Positions 41,350-50,864 of a DNA stretch of 64,000 nucleotides are shown here, piece after piece; positions within the stretch are counted from its first letter, which is position 1, and each line of letters opens with the position of its first letter. The stretch spans positions 186,001 through 250,000 of the forward strand of contig NZ_JAUFRA010000001.1 in assembly GCF_030410045.1 (NCBI RefSeq), written 5' to 3'. This DNA is from Marivivens donghaensis (lineage in GTDB: Bacteria; Pseudomonadota; Alphaproteobacteria; Rhodobacterales; Rhodobacteraceae). The notes beneath the pieces are model-generated. The model had not been told where the DNA came from. It was given only the letters and a program-made list of their open reading frames with translations, and did no database searches. A program made the translations under genes and the position numbers.

Positions 41350-43506
41350 ATGCACGATCAAATCCCTCTGACCCGCGACCTCGTTTTGATCGGCGGTGGG
41401 CATACGCACGCTCTCGTTTTGCGGATGTGGGGCATGAACCCATTGCCTGGCGTTCGATTGACAGTGATTAACCCTGCGCCCACGGCTCCATACTCTGGAA
41501 TGCTGCCAGGGTTTGTGGCGGGACACTATTCCAAAGATGAACTCGATATTGATCTGATTAAACTGGCGCGATTTGCGGGTGCTCGGGTCATCGTGGACAA
41601 AGCCACTGGGATTGATTTGCGTAGACGGACCATCAGCCTCAAGGGGCGTGGACCGATACCATATGACATCGCGTCTATTGATATCGGGATCACATCCGAG
41701 ATGCCTGATCTGCCGGGATTTGCTGAACATGGTATTCCTGCAAAACCTCTCGATACATTTGCGGCGCGTTGGGATGCCTATCGCAAAGAGGCCAAGAAGC
41801 CTCGTGTTGCGGTTTTGGGTGGCGGCGTTGCGGGTGCTGAACTTTCTATGGCGATGGCACATGCGCTGCGAGGCAAATCGGCCGAGGTTCGTTTGATTGA
41901 TCGCGGCACAGCGCTGTCCGAATTTAGCGATACGGCTCGGTCTCAATTGCTGAAATCGCTAAAAGAGGCGCGTGTCGAGCTGATCGAGAACACGGATGTC
42001 GTTGAGGTGACGGCGGATTCTGTGGTCCTAAAGGATGGCACGCGTATTCCGTCTACTTTTACCAATGGTGCGACAGGCGCACGCCCGCATGGTTGGATCG
42101 CTGAGACGGGATTGAACCTTTACCAAGGTTTTATCAGCGTCGGACCAACCTTGCAGTCGAGCGATAGTCACGTTTTCGCGGCGGGCGATTGTGCCTATCT
42201 CACCCATGCGCCACGTCCAAAGGCGGGTGTTTTTGCTGTTCGTGAAGCGCCGGTTCTGTTCCATAACCTTCGGGCCGCTCTGTCGGGGGGAACCTTCAAA
42301 GGATACCAACCGCAGAAAGATTACCTCAAGCTCGTCTCACTCGGTCAGAAATCCGCACTAGCAGAAAAGCTTGGAACGGCTGTTCGGGGGCCGCTGTTGT
42401 GGTTGTGGAAAAACCGCATCGATACGACGTTCATGGAGAAATTCCATAACTTGCCCGCAATGGCGCAGCCAAAGTTGCCTGCACTGGTCGCTGACGGTGT
42501 CCGCGCGGTCTTGGGCGATGTCCCGATGTGTGCAGGATGCGGGTCCAAGGTAGGACGAAGTGCATTGCGTGCAGCCCTTGCCGACTTGCCCAGCAGTGAC
42601 CGCGATGACGTTCGCTATGTGAAAGGTGATGATGCAGCAGTGATTGAGGTCGGCGGTGAGACCCTCGTTATGACCACCGATCATCTCAGAGCCTTTACCC
42701 ATGATCCCGATCTCATGACGCGCATCGCTGCGACCCATGCGCTGGGCGATATTTGGGCGATGGGGGCGGAACCTCAGGCTGCTACGTTGTCTGTGATCTT
42801 GCCGCGCATGTCGTCAGAGCTTCAGCAACGCACAATGGTAGAGATTACCTCGGCTGCGGCGGATGTTATGGGGCGGGTAGGCGCGGTCATCGCGGGGGGA
42901 CATACCTCAGTCGGATCAGAATTCACCATCGGCTTTACCATCACGGGCCGCACTACAGGTGACGTGCGCACGATTGAGGGTGCAAAAGAGGGCGACGTTC
43001 TCATCTTAACAAAGCCACTGGGTACAGGTGTTCTCTTGGCCGCCGAAATGCGGGGGCTCGCAAAGGGGCGCGATGTATTGGCGGTCTATCAGCGTATGGC
43101 TGAACCACAGGCTGTCGCGAGCCGTATCCTAGCGTCCGAAGCACGAGCGATGACGGATGTCACAGGCTTTGGTCTGGCAGGGCATTTGTCTGGTATTTGC
43201 GAAGCATCAGGCGTTGGCGCAGAAATCACCTTGGCGAACCTGCCAGTGTTGCGTGGCGCCGAAGAGCTGATCGCCGCAGGTGTGAAATCCACGCTTTGGG
43301 ACGAAAATCGCGAGGGGGCTGGCGGCGTCTTTGGGGCGCAAGGGCCGCGGTTCGATCTATTGTTCGATCCGCAAACCTCGGGCGGTTTGCTGGCTGCTGT
43401 GCGTGCCGATCTTGCTGACGAAATGGTGCGGAAATTGAAGCTCTGTGGTTATGGCGCTGCGGCTATTGGCCGGATCACCGACACACCAGCAATCAAAGTG
43501 ATTTGA
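41350..43506 (+). CDS. selD: FAD/NAD oxidoreductase fused to selenophosphate synthetase
   Basis: A 718-residue two-part enzyme. Residues 1-370 are an NDH-2-like flavoprotein with DLVLIGGGHTH at 9-19, VAVLGGGVAGAELS near 150 and the FAD-binding SDSHVFAAGDC near 270. From about 390 a full SelD follows, with the catalytic CAGCGSK (cysteine, not selenocysteine), DDAAVIEV and GGHTSVG. SelD makes selenophosphate from selenide and ATP; the flavoprotein half may reduce or deliver selenium. Its 3' end overlaps the convergent mnmH by 14 bp. No selA, selB or selC is seen here, so the selenium is most likely meant for tRNA selenouridine. Confidence 0.93.
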   Translation: MHDQIPLTRDLVLIGGGHTHALVLRMWGMNPLPGVRLTVINPAPTAPYSGMLPGFVAGHYSKDELDIDLIKLARFAGARVIVDKATGIDLRRRTISLKGRGPIPYDIASIDIGITSEMPDLPGFAEHGIPAKPLDTFAARWDAYRKEAKKPRVAVLGGGVAGAELSMAMAHALRGKSAEVRLIDRGTALSEFSDTARSQLLKSLKEARVELIENTDVVEVTADSVVLKDGTRIPSTFTNGATGARPHGWIAETGLNLYQGFISVGPTLQSSDSHVFAAGDCAYLTHAPRPKAGVFAVREAPVLFHNLRAALSGGTFKGYQPQKDYLKLVSLGQKSALAEKLGTAVRGPLLWLWKNRIDTTFMEKFHNLPAMAQPKLPALVADGVRAVLGDVPMCAGCGSKVGRSALRAALADLPSSDRDDVRYVKGDDAAVIEVGGETLVMTTDHLRAFTHDPDLMTRIAATHALGDIWAMGAEPQAATLSVILPRMSSELQQRTMVEITSAAADVMGRVGAVIAGGHTSVGSEFTIGFTITGRTTGDVRTIEGAKEGDVLILTKPLGTGVLLAAEMRGLAKGRDVLAVYQRMAEPQAVASRILASEARAMTDVTGFGLAGHLSGICEASGVGAEITLANLPVLRGAEELIAAGVKSTLWDENREGAGGVFGAQGPRFDLLFDPQTSGGLLAAVRADLADEMVRKLKLCGYGAAAIGRITDTPAIKVI

Positions 43507-44545
43507 CGATATCGGCCACGCGCTCTGCCAAGTTGGCCTGTCCGATGTCGTCTAGGGTGTCGCTGTGAAGCGAGCTAAGAACGGTCGGTGCATGCACTGA
43601 TCGGGATTTCGCGTAGGACGGATCGTAGTGATCGACGATCAAAGCGCGTGCGAGAGCGGTAAAGTCACCGCCCCGTAGCAGGGTTTCCCAGTGATCGACG
43701 GTCGCATGGCTGCGATGTTGTCGAAGCGGCTGCAATAGAGCGGTCAAGCGGTCGGTGTCTGCGATGACATCGGCGTAGGCGCCCTGTAAATACCGCGCCC
43801 GTTCTTCAACTGGGGCTTCGATATCAATACGAGGTGCATCGCACATCGCGGCCCATACGGTCGGCGGCACATTCAAGCGTCCGATTTTGCTGCTTTCGGC
43901 TTCGACGACGACTGGGTGGTTTGGGTCCAGTGTCGATAGTTTGCAAGCCAATCGGGACTCAAAGGTTTTCTGATCAGGTTGGCCACCCGCAACACCGCCC
44001 AACATAGAGCCGCGATGCTGCGCCATCCCCTCGAGGTCGAGTGTCTGGATGCCGTGCGCAGATAAACGGTTAAGAATATCGGTCTTTGCTGTCCCTGTAT
44101 TCCCATCTAACAGCACAAAGCGGTGCGGGACTTGGGTCTCATACATGTCGTTGTATACGAAGCGACGGTAGGTCTTGTACCCACCCGCGATGGTATCCGC
44201 CCGCCATCCGATCTGTTTGAGGATGATGGCTACGGACCCTGAACGTTGTCCGCCGCGCCAGCAGTAGACCAACGGCTTCCATCCGCCATCCTTGTCAGAA
44301 AGTGCGGTTTCAAGGTGGTGCGCAACATTGCGGGCAACGATTGCCGCGCCGATTTTGCGGGCTTTGAATGGGCTTTCTTGTTTGTAGATCGTCCCGACGG
44401 TTGCTCGTTCTTCGTTCGACATGGCTGGCAGACTGATCGCGCCCGCGATGTGGTCCTCGGCGTATTCGGCAGGGGAACGCACGTCGATCACGGTGTCAAA
44501 ACCGTGTGCCATTAGGTCAGTAAGGGACGAAAATTCAACGGGCAT
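43493..44545 (-). CDS. mnmH: tRNA 2-selenouridine synthase
   Basis: MnmH (SelU, YbbB) exchanges sulfur for selenium at the wobble uridine of certain tRNAs using selenophosphate. The N-terminal rhodanese domain holds the active cysteine C95 in YCWRGGQRSGS, and the C-terminal domain has a P-loop-like GNTGTAKTD at 148-156. The 350 residues are typical. It is convergent with the FAD-SelD gene and overlaps its end by 14 bp, placing donor and user side by side. It lies 10 bp downstream of the phosphatase gene on the same strand. Confidence 0.93.
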   Translation of the reverse strand: MPVEFSSLTDLMAHGFDTVIDVRSPAEYAEDHIAGAISLPAMSNEERATVGTIYKQESPFKARKIGAAIVARNVAHHLETALSDKDGGWKPLVYCWRGGQRSGSVAIILKQIGWRADTIAGGYKTYRRFVYNDMYETQVPHRFVLLDGNTGTAKTDILNRLSAHGIQTLDLEGMAQHRGSMLGGVAGGQPDQKTFESRLACKLSTLDPNHPVVVEAESSKIGRLNVPPTVWAAMCDAPRIDIEAPVEERARYLQGAYADVIADTDRLTALLQPLRQHRSHATVDHWETLLRGGDFTALARALIVDHYDPSYAKSRSVHAPTVLSSLHSDTLDDIGQANLAERVADIVKSL

Positions 44546-44555
44546 TTAAGGTCTT

Positions 44556-45269
44556 TCAAACCGACGGTAGTAGCGGAACGCGCCCCTGATCGGTCAAAGT
44601 AAAACAGGTGGTTCCATCAAATACCGCAGGAACGAGCGGACGGCCATAGCCAGCGCCGCCATCGAGATCGACCCGATTGCCAAGATGAGTTGGCGTATCC
44701 AGTGCGGTGTGACCATGAACGATCAGTTTCTCGAATGGGCCTTCGTGATCCAAGAAACCAATGCGGATCCAGATCAGGTCGTCCTCAATCTGGTCCTCCA
44801 TCGCAATGTTGGGACGAATGCCTGCGTGAACAAAGATCAACTCGTCCGTTTCGAACCAGAGCGGGCGACTTTCCAAGAATGCGAGGTGTTCGGGGGGAAC
44901 GGCGGCTTGGGCACGTTTGAGTGTGTCGGTGCCGCCAACGTCGACTCCATAAGACCGTAGGGTTTCTGTCCCGCCGAGGGCAGGATCGAACCAACCTTTG
45001 CCAGACTTAATCTGGGAGTCGTGCTCGGTGCCATCCGCGAGATAACGACAGAACATCCGGTCGTGATTGCCGCGCAGAACAGTCCAGTTCCGACCTTCGG
45101 CAACGCCATTCAGCAGTCGCTCTACCACAGCGCGGCTATTGGGACCACGGTCCGTATAATCCCCGAGAAAGACGATATGAGCGTCTGCACCACCATCGAC
45201 TTCTATAAGGCGAAGTGCGTTTTCGAGTTGGTCGATTTGGCCGTGAATATCGCCAATAGCGTAAATCAT
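44556..45269 (-). CDS. Serine/threonine phosphatase-like metallophosphoesterase
   Basis: A 237-residue calcineurin-type phosphoesterase. The metal motifs are clear: GDIHGQ at 6-11, GDYTDRG at 36-42 and RGNHD at 66-70, followed by FVHAGIRP near 150 and IVHGHTA near 185. This is the PPP/bis(5'-nucleosyl)tetraphosphatase group (PrpA/ApaH-like), acting on phosphoproteins or dinucleoside polyphosphates; sequence alone does not separate them. ATG at 45269. It probably shares a transcript with mnmH. Confidence 0.88.
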   Translation of the reverse strand: MIYAIGDIHGQIDQLENALRLIEVDGGADAHIVFLGDYTDRGPNSRAVVERLLNGVAEGRNWTVLRGNHDRMFCRYLADGTEHDSQIKSGKGWFDPALGGTETLRSYGVDVGGTDTLKRAQAAVPPEHLAFLESRPLWFETDELIFVHAGIRPNIAMEDQIEDDLIWIRIGFLDHEGPFEKLIVHGHTALDTPTHLGNRVDLDGGAGYGRPLVPAVFDGTTCFTLTDQGRVPLLPSV

Positions 45270-45336
45270 GATGTGTCCCGAACGTGTGGTAAGCCCTCGT
45301 CATAGTTGGCCTGTGTAACGGCAGGGCTTCAAATGG

Positions 45337-45364
45337 AAAAAGGGGCGGAAACCCGCCCCCTTTT
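45337..45364 (-). terminator. Terminator of serA
   Basis: Stem GGGGCGG / CCGCCCC with a 4-nt loop; on the minus strand it is followed by TTTTT. Symmetric AAAA/TTTT flanks could make it work in both directions. Confidence 0.8.
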
Positions 45365-45381
45365 AGTGAATGTAGCGTGGA

Positions 45382-46977
45382 TTAAGCCACGTCAAAGACC
45401 AGCGGTTTGACCTGCTTGAATTTACCGGTTTCTGACAGGGCTTTTAGTGTCTCAGCATTGAGCGCTTCGTCTACATAGAGAAGCGCAATTGCTTCGCCAC
45501 CTGCGCCAGCGCGACCAAGGGTAAAGTTCGCGATGTTGACGCCATTGTTGCCAAGGGTCGAGCCCAGCGTACCGATGATGCCCGGAACGTCTTCGTTGGT
45601 GGTATAGAGCATGTGCTGACCAACTTCGGCGTCGACGTTGATGCCTTTGATTTGGATAAAGCGCGGCTTGCCATCAGAGAACACCGTGCCAGCAACCGAA
45701 CGCTCGTAACCATCGGTGACAACGGTCACTTTGATGTAGCCTTCGAACGCGCCTGACTGATCCTGAGTGGTGGTCGAGAGTTTGATACCGCGTTCTTTTG
45801 CGATCACAGGTGCGGACACCATGTTCACGTCAGGGTTCGCTTTCTTCATGATGCCTGCAATCACGCCACAATCGAGCGCTTTGAGGTTCATGTCGGAAAC
45901 GACGCCGTCATACATCACGTTGATCGCTTTGATCGGTTCGTCGGTCATCTGGCCGATGAAGTTACCGAGGTGACCAGCCAGCTTGATCCACGGGCCCATG
46001 ACTTTTGCTTCTTCGGCGGTCACGGACGGCATGTTGAGTGCGTTGGTAACAGCGCCAGTCAGCAGGTAGTCAGAGATTTGTTCTGCAACCTGAAGCGCCA
46101 CGTTTTCCTGCGCTTCCGAAGTAGCTGCGCCCAAGTGCGGGGTGCAGACAACGTTCGGCAGATTGAACAGCGGGTTTTCTTTCGCAGGCTCGACCGAGAA
46201 CACGTCGAACGCAGCGCCAGCAACATGGCCCGATTTCAGCATGTCAGCGAGAGCTTCCTCGTCAACCAGACCACCGCGAGCACAGTTCACAATGCGAACG
46301 CCTGGTTTGGTTTTCGCGAGGTTTTCGCGCGACAGGATGTTGCGGGTCGAGTCGGTCAGCGGAACGTGCAGGGTGATGAAGTCAGCACGTGCGAGCAGCT
46401 CGTCGAGCTCCAGTTTCTCAACGCCGATTTTCGCAGCGCGTTCTTCGGACAGGAACGGATCGTATGCGACGACCTTCATTTTCAGGCCCTGAGCGCGATC
46501 GATCACGATCGAACCAATGTTACCTGCGCCAATAACGCCAAGTGTTTTGCCAGTCAGCTCAACACCCATGAATTTCGACTTTTCCCATTTGCCAGCATGG
46601 GTGGATGCAGACGCTTCGGGGATTTGACGTGCGACAGCGAACATCATTGCGATAGCGTGCTCAGCCGTGGTGATCATGTTGCCGAACGGCGTGTTCATCA
46701 CGATGATACCTTTTTTCGAGGCAGTCGGGATGTCCACGTTATCGACGCCGATACCAGCGCGAGCGACGACTTTGAGATTGGTCGCAGCGGCGATGATTTT
46801 CTCGGTCACTTTGGTCGCAGAGCGGATCGCGAGACCATCGTAGTTGCCGATGATCGCTTCGAGCGCTTCTTTGTCTTTGCCTAGCTGAGGCTGGAAGTCG
46901 ACTTCAAGACCGCGATCTTTGAAGATCTGAACGGCTGCGGGGGAGAGTTCGTCCGAAATAAGAACTTTGGGGGCCAT
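45382..46977 (-). CDS. serA: D-3-phosphoglycerate dehydrogenase
   Basis: First enzyme of phosphorylated serine synthesis. The 531-residue form has the substrate/NAD part with VIGAGNIGSIV near 146-156, VNCARGGLVDE near 228 and the catalytic histidine in CTPHLGAAT near 281, followed by the intervening ASB domain and a C-terminal ACT domain (VPGIIGTLGSTLG, GVNIANFTLGR) for serine feedback. ATG at 46977 with AGGAG upstream. It lies 74 bp downstream of serC on the same strand; the two form an operon. Confidence 0.96.
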   Translation of the reverse strand: MAPKVLISDELSPAAVQIFKDRGLEVDFQPQLGKDKEALEAIIGNYDGLAIRSATKVTEKIIAAATNLKVVARAGIGVDNVDIPTASKKGIIVMNTPFGNMITTAEHAIAMMFAVARQIPEASASTHAGKWEKSKFMGVELTGKTLGVIGAGNIGSIVIDRAQGLKMKVVAYDPFLSEERAAKIGVEKLELDELLARADFITLHVPLTDSTRNILSRENLAKTKPGVRIVNCARGGLVDEEALADMLKSGHVAGAAFDVFSVEPAKENPLFNLPNVVCTPHLGAATSEAQENVALQVAEQISDYLLTGAVTNALNMPSVTAEEAKVMGPWIKLAGHLGNFIGQMTDEPIKAINVMYDGVVSDMNLKALDCGVIAGIMKKANPDVNMVSAPVIAKERGIKLSTTTQDQSGAFEGYIKVTVVTDGYERSVAGTVFSDGKPRFIQIKGINVDAEVGQHMLYTTNEDVPGIIGTLGSTLGNNGVNIANFTLGRAGAGGEAIALLYVDEALNAETLKALSETGKFKQVKPLVFDVA

Positions 46978-47051
46978 GATGGGGCTCCTTTATTTGTGGG
47001 CATCTGCCCGAAAATGGGGGGTAAGGGCGCGGTTAATCGCGCCCCGCAAGA

Positions 47052-48197
47052 TCACGCTTGTGCTTCGATTTCTGCTTCGAATGCCCACTCGAGCCACGGA
47101 AGCATTGCTTCGATGTCCGAGGTTTCGACGGTTGCACCACACCAGATACGCAGACCAGCAGGCGCGTCACGGTAGGCACCCACATCCAGCGCAACACCTT
47201 CTTTTTCGAGACGTTTTGCTACGGCCTTGGCAAATGCAGCGCCGTCTTGGATGCGGTCGTCGGTGAACTTCAGGCAAACCGAAGTGTTCGAACGAATGTC
47301 GTCGGAAACAGCAAGGTTAGCGATCCAGTCGCGAGTTGCGCAAAAGTCCCAGATGGCCTGAGCGTTGGCGGTCGAACGTGCGATCAGTGCATTCAGGCCA
47401 CCGAGGTTTTGCGCCCATTTCAGCGCAACAAGGTAGTCCTCAACAGCCAGCATTGACGGCGTGTTGATCGTTTCACCAACAAAGATACCTTCGATCAGCT
47501 TGCCGCCTTTGGTCATGCGGAAGATCTTTGGCAGCGGCCATGCAGGAACGTAAGTTTCGAGGCGTTCAACAGCGCGTGGGCTGAGGATCAGGATGCCGTG
47601 GGCACCTTCGCCGCCCATAACCTTCTGCCAAGAGAAGGTCACAACGTCGAGTTTGTCCCAAGCGAGGTCCATCGCGAAAGCAGCGGAGGTCGCATCACAA
47701 ATGGTCAGGCCAGCGCGGTCCGCAGGGATCGCATCGCCAGACGGCAGGCGAACGCCCGAAGTGGTGCCGTTCCAAGTAAAGACAACGTCGTTGTCAAAGT
47801 TCACTTTGGTGAAATCGACGATTTCGCCATAAGCAGCTTTGTGAACGTTTGCGTCTAGTTTCAGCTGTTTCACCACGTCGGTGACCCAGCCTTCGCCGAA
47901 GGATTCCCAAGCGACCATGTCGACGCCACGAGCGCCGAGCATCGACCACATGGCCATCTCAACAGCGCCAGTATCAGACGCCGGAACGATGCCGATGCGG
48001 TAGTCGGCGGGAACGCCGAGAATTTCACGGGTGAGGTCGATTGCCTCTTTCAGCTTTGCTTTACCAACAGCAGCGCGGTGAGAGCGACCCATCGGGGCGT
48101 CGGCGAGCATATTGAGTTCGAAGGCTGGAATCTTGGCGCAGGGGCCGGAAGAAAAACGCGCATTTGCCGGACGCGTTGCCGGAGTCTCTTTGACCAT
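47052..48197 (-). CDS. serC: Phosphoserine aminotransferase
   Basis: Second step of serine synthesis, PLP-dependent. The 381-residue protein belongs to the alphaproteobacterial SerC branch: it starts MVKETPATRPANARFSSGP, has the PLP lysine in FSWQKVMGGEGAHG near 197, and ICDATSAAFAMDL just before it. I chose the ATG at 48197 because AAAGGG lies nine bases before it; the frame is open for 150 more codons upstream, but this is the antisense of the serB leader. A hairpin lies just upstream (48222-48239). Serine genes serC-serA are divergent from serB. Confidence 0.95.
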   Translation of the reverse strand: MVKETPATRPANARFSSGPCAKIPAFELNMLADAPMGRSHRAAVGKAKLKEAIDLTREILGVPADYRIGIVPASDTGAVEMAMWSMLGARGVDMVAWESFGEGWVTDVVKQLKLDANVHKAAYGEIVDFTKVNFDNDVVFTWNGTTSGVRLPSGDAIPADRAGLTICDATSAAFAMDLAWDKLDVVTFSWQKVMGGEGAHGILILSPRAVERLETYVPAWPLPKIFRMTKGGKLIEGIFVGETINTPSMLAVEDYLVALKWAQNLGGLNALIARSTANAQAIWDFCATRDWIANLAVSDDIRSNTSVCLKFTDDRIQDGAAFAKAVAKRLEKEGVALDVGAYRDAPAGLRIWCGATVETSDIEAMLPWLEWAFEAEIEAQA

Positions 48198-48221
48198 TTC
48201 TGGTACCCTTTCAGATAAGCG

Positions 48222-48239
48222 CCTCTCGTTGGGGAGAGG
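48222..48239 (-). promoter_or_regulatory. Hairpin in serC leader, candidate serC RNA motif
   Basis: On the minus strand CCTCTC-CCCAAC-GAGAGG forms a perfect 6-bp hairpin 24 bases before the serC ATG, just before the AAAGGG ribosome binding site. A short conserved structured leader, the serC motif, has been described upstream of serC in alphaproteobacteria; this hairpin is in the right place, but I could not align it with the model. Confidence 0.45.
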
Positions 48240-48420
48240 TGTCCCGCTGCTGGACATATGCGGCAGTGCAGAAAGCTGCAATGGGGAAAATGACGCTTGT
48301 TTTCGGCAAAAGGTCGCAATTGAACCATCAGCGACTACTATCGGAAACTTCGGACCTGCTTGGCAGCGGCTTAGGGATATGCGAAACGCTAGCGAAACCA
48401 GTCGTAACCGGAGTTGTCCG

Positions 48421-49296
48421 ATGTTCACCGTCACCCTTCTTTGTGCGCCATCCGAGCGGAAAATCGAAACGCCATTGGTGGAATCGCTCCGTAATGCGTG
48501 GGGCGGTGGCGACGCGATCTGGTTGTCGGTTGATGAGGTAGCGGAGTTCGAAGTGCCCGTAGAGCCGTCGAATTTTTGGGATGTTTGGTCCGATCTGCAG
48601 TCGAATGGGATCGATTTGGTGATCCAGCCGACCGAAGGACGTCGCAAAAAGATGCTCCTTGCCGATATGGATTCGACGATGATCCGTCAGGAATGCATCG
48701 ATGAACTGGCCGCCGAAGCTGGCGTAGGTGAACGGGTCGCAGACATCACAAAGCGTGCGATGAATGGCGAGTTGGATTTCAACGGCGCTTTGGAAGAGCG
48801 TGTTGGCCTTTTGGCAGGGTTGGATGAGGCTGTTATCGGACACGTTCTGAATACCCGCATCACCCATATGCCAGGCGGTTATGAACTGGTGCAGACAATG
48901 AAAGCACAGGGCGGTTACGCGGCCTTGGTGTCTGGCGGATTTACCGCGTTCACATCACGCATCGCTGCAGCGTTGGGGTTTGATGAAAACCGTGCGAATA
49001 CCCTGATTGCCGAAGGCGGCAAGCTGACGGGTAAAGTCGGCTACCCGATCCTTGGTCGCGAAGCGAAGGTTCAGGCGCTGGAAGAGATCACAGCGCGTCT
49101 GGGTATCTCAGAGGCCGATGTGATTGCCGTTGGTGATGGCGCGAACGACCTCGGTATGCTCGGTCGTGCGGGCACTGGCGTGGCGCTTCACGCGAAGCCA
49201 AGTGTGCAGGCAGAGTGCAACGTTCGTATTAACCACGGCGATTTGACCGCGCTCCTCTATCTGCAGGGGTATAAACGCAGCGAGTTTGTATCCTAA
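48421..49296 (+). CDS. serB: Phosphoserine phosphatase
   Basis: Last step of serine synthesis, HAD family. The nucleophile motif is ADMDSTMIRQE with D82 and D84, then LVSGGFTAFTS near 182 and GDGANDLGML near 240. The N-terminal 75 residues form the small ACT-like regulatory domain typical of the longer SerB form. The 291-residue protein starts at ATG 48421; an open frame further upstream is antisense to serC. Divergent from serC by 223 bp, so one control region may serve both. A TSUP transporter follows on the next base. Confidence 0.95.
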   Translation: MFTVTLLCAPSERKIETPLVESLRNAWGGGDAIWLSVDEVAEFEVPVEPSNFWDVWSDLQSNGIDLVIQPTEGRRKKMLLADMDSTMIRQECIDELAAEAGVGERVADITKRAMNGELDFNGALEERVGLLAGLDEAVIGHVLNTRITHMPGGYELVQTMKAQGGYAALVSGGFTAFTSRIAAALGFDENRANTLIAEGGKLTGKVGYPILGREAKVQALEEITARLGISEADVIAVGDGANDLGMLGRAGTGVALHAKPSVQAECNVRINHGDLTALLYLQGYKRSEFVS

Positions 49297-50058
49297 GTGC
49301 TAGAACATTCTGTCGAACTTCTCGTTCTTCTTACCGGCGCTGCGTTTGTGGCGGGCTTTATCGACTCGATCGCGGGCGGTGGTGGATTGATTACCATTCC
49401 TGCGCTGCTGATAGCTGGTCTGAACCCGATTACGGCACTCGCAACGAATAAGGTCCAAGGGTTGTTTGGCGCAGGCATGGCTGCGATCAACTATGCGCGG
49501 GCTGGGCATGTGAACCTGTTAGCCCAAATGCCCTCAGCGTTGATGTCATTTGCAGCATCGATCGCAGGTGCGTTGCTCGCCTCGTTCCTGCCCACAGATG
49601 TGATCCGCTTGGGCTTGCCCGTTTTGCTGATCGCAGTCGCGCTCTTCTTTGCATTTAAACCCGGTTTGGATGATCTGGATCGAGTGCAACGCATCAGCCC
49701 AGCTCTGTTCATGATCGCGTTCGTGCCCGTAATCGGGTTCTATGACGGCCTCCTCGGGCCAGGCACGGGGGCGTTTTTCATGCTCGGTTTCGTCGCCTTG
49801 GGTGGCTATGGCGTGCTGAAAGCGACGGCACATACAAAACTACTGAACTTTGCATCCAACGTGGGTGCGACGCTTGCCTTTGCGTTGGTTGCTAAACCGC
49901 TCTGGGTGACGGGGCTATGTATGGGCGCGGGGCAGATGGCAGGGGCTTATCTGGGCTCTAAATTGGCGATGAAAGTCGGCTCGCGCGTTATCAAACCCGT
50001 TCTAGTGATCGCCTCTACAGCGATGGCGATTAAGCTGATTTGGGATGCAATGGCCTGA
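49297..50058 (+). CDS. TSUP-family (TauE/SafE) membrane transporter
   Basis: A 253-residue membrane protein with about eight hydrophobic spans. The N-terminal motif AGFIDSIAGGGGLITIPALL near 19-38 (read in two parts) and ATNKVQG are family signatures; the second half repeats the pattern around GFYDGLLGPGTGAFF. Members export or import sulfite, sulfoacetate or other organosulfonates; the substrate here is unknown. The start is GTG at 49297, directly after the serB stop, so it is cotranscribed with serB. Confidence 0.9.
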   Translation: MLEHSVELLVLLTGAAFVAGFIDSIAGGGGLITIPALLIAGLNPITALATNKVQGLFGAGMAAINYARAGHVNLLAQMPSALMSFAASIAGALLASFLPTDVIRLGLPVLLIAVALFFAFKPGLDDLDRVQRISPALFMIAFVPVIGFYDGLLGPGTGAFFMLGFVALGGYGVLKATAHTKLLNFASNVGATLAFALVAKPLWVTGLCMGAGQMAGAYLGSKLAMKVGSRVIKPVLVIASTAMAIKLIWDAMA

Positions 50059-50232
50059 GTTCAGGGCGTTCAGGCGGGAATCCGCACAATTTCGTGCGCC
50101 AATAGGACTTTCCCATAGGCCTCTTTTCTTGGTAAAGATACAACATCGAGAGAATAGATCCGCTGGCGGAACGGTGACGGTAGAGCATCGGGTGAGTGGA
50201 AGAAGAGGCAAAAACAGCTTGGAGGCTGTCTA

Positions 50233-50760
50233 ATGATTTCTGGAATGATGCGTGCGGCAGTTGTCGCTCTTGCGCTCGGTACGGCTAGTGTTGCTGTCGC
50301 GCAGGACTCTGACAATCGCGTAGCCGCCAACACCGACTGGAGTGTCTTTGAAGGCAATGATCCGCGCGAATGCTGGATCGTTTCGGCACCCAAAGAGACA
50401 GTGAACACACGCGATGGCAACGTGGTTGCGGTGCGCCGTGGTGATATCCTGCTCTACGTTTTCTTTAAGCCCTCTGCTGGTCTGAATGGCCAAGTGGTGT
50501 TCACGGGTGGGTATCCGTTCGCAGGTGAATCAACTGTGAAGATGGAAATCGGTGGACGCGAGTATGATCTCTACGTTCAGGGCGAAAACGCTTGGCCTGC
50601 TAATGCCGAAGCCGATGCACAGATTGTTGCGGCGATGCGTGCTGGCTCTGAAGCGGTCCTGACAGCGCGTTCCGCACGCGGCACCGTGACCAAAGATAGC
50701 TTCTCGCTTTTGGGTTTCACGGCATCGTTGGAAGAGGCTCAGCGCCGCTGCGCTGGTTAA
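50233..50760 (+). CDS. IalB-family exported protein
   Basis: A 175-residue secreted protein of the invasion-associated locus B family. The signal peptide (MMRAAVVALALGTASVAVAQ) ends near residue 24. The mature domain has the family pattern WSVFEGNDPRECWIVSAP, followed by short strands and a C-terminal helix that ends AQRRC; the two cysteines (in ECW and at the end) could form a disulfide. In free-living Rhodobacteraceae these proteins have no link to invasion and their role is unknown. AGGAGGA-type support is weak; the ATG has GGAGG 11 bases upstream. Confidence 0.8.
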   Translation: MISGMMRAAVVALALGTASVAVAQDSDNRVAANTDWSVFEGNDPRECWIVSAPKETVNTRDGNVVAVRRGDILLYVFFKPSAGLNGQVVFTGGYPFAGESTVKMEIGGREYDLYVQGENAWPANAEADAQIVAAMRAGSEAVLTARSARGTVTKDSFSLLGFTASLEEAQRRCAG

Positions 50761-50864
50761 TTTCGACCCGCTGCACCATTATTTGACTTATATTGGGGCG
50801 GAATTCTTTTGAATTCTGCCCCGAATCCTATATGAGCGCCCATCTACCCGCACCCGAGGCTGCT

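Noticed and set aside
45970..46884. 304-codon plus-strand frame opposite serA
   Set aside because: Antisense shadow of a complete 3-phosphoglycerate dehydrogenase; peptide is rich in Arg, His, Phe and Asp without any family pattern.
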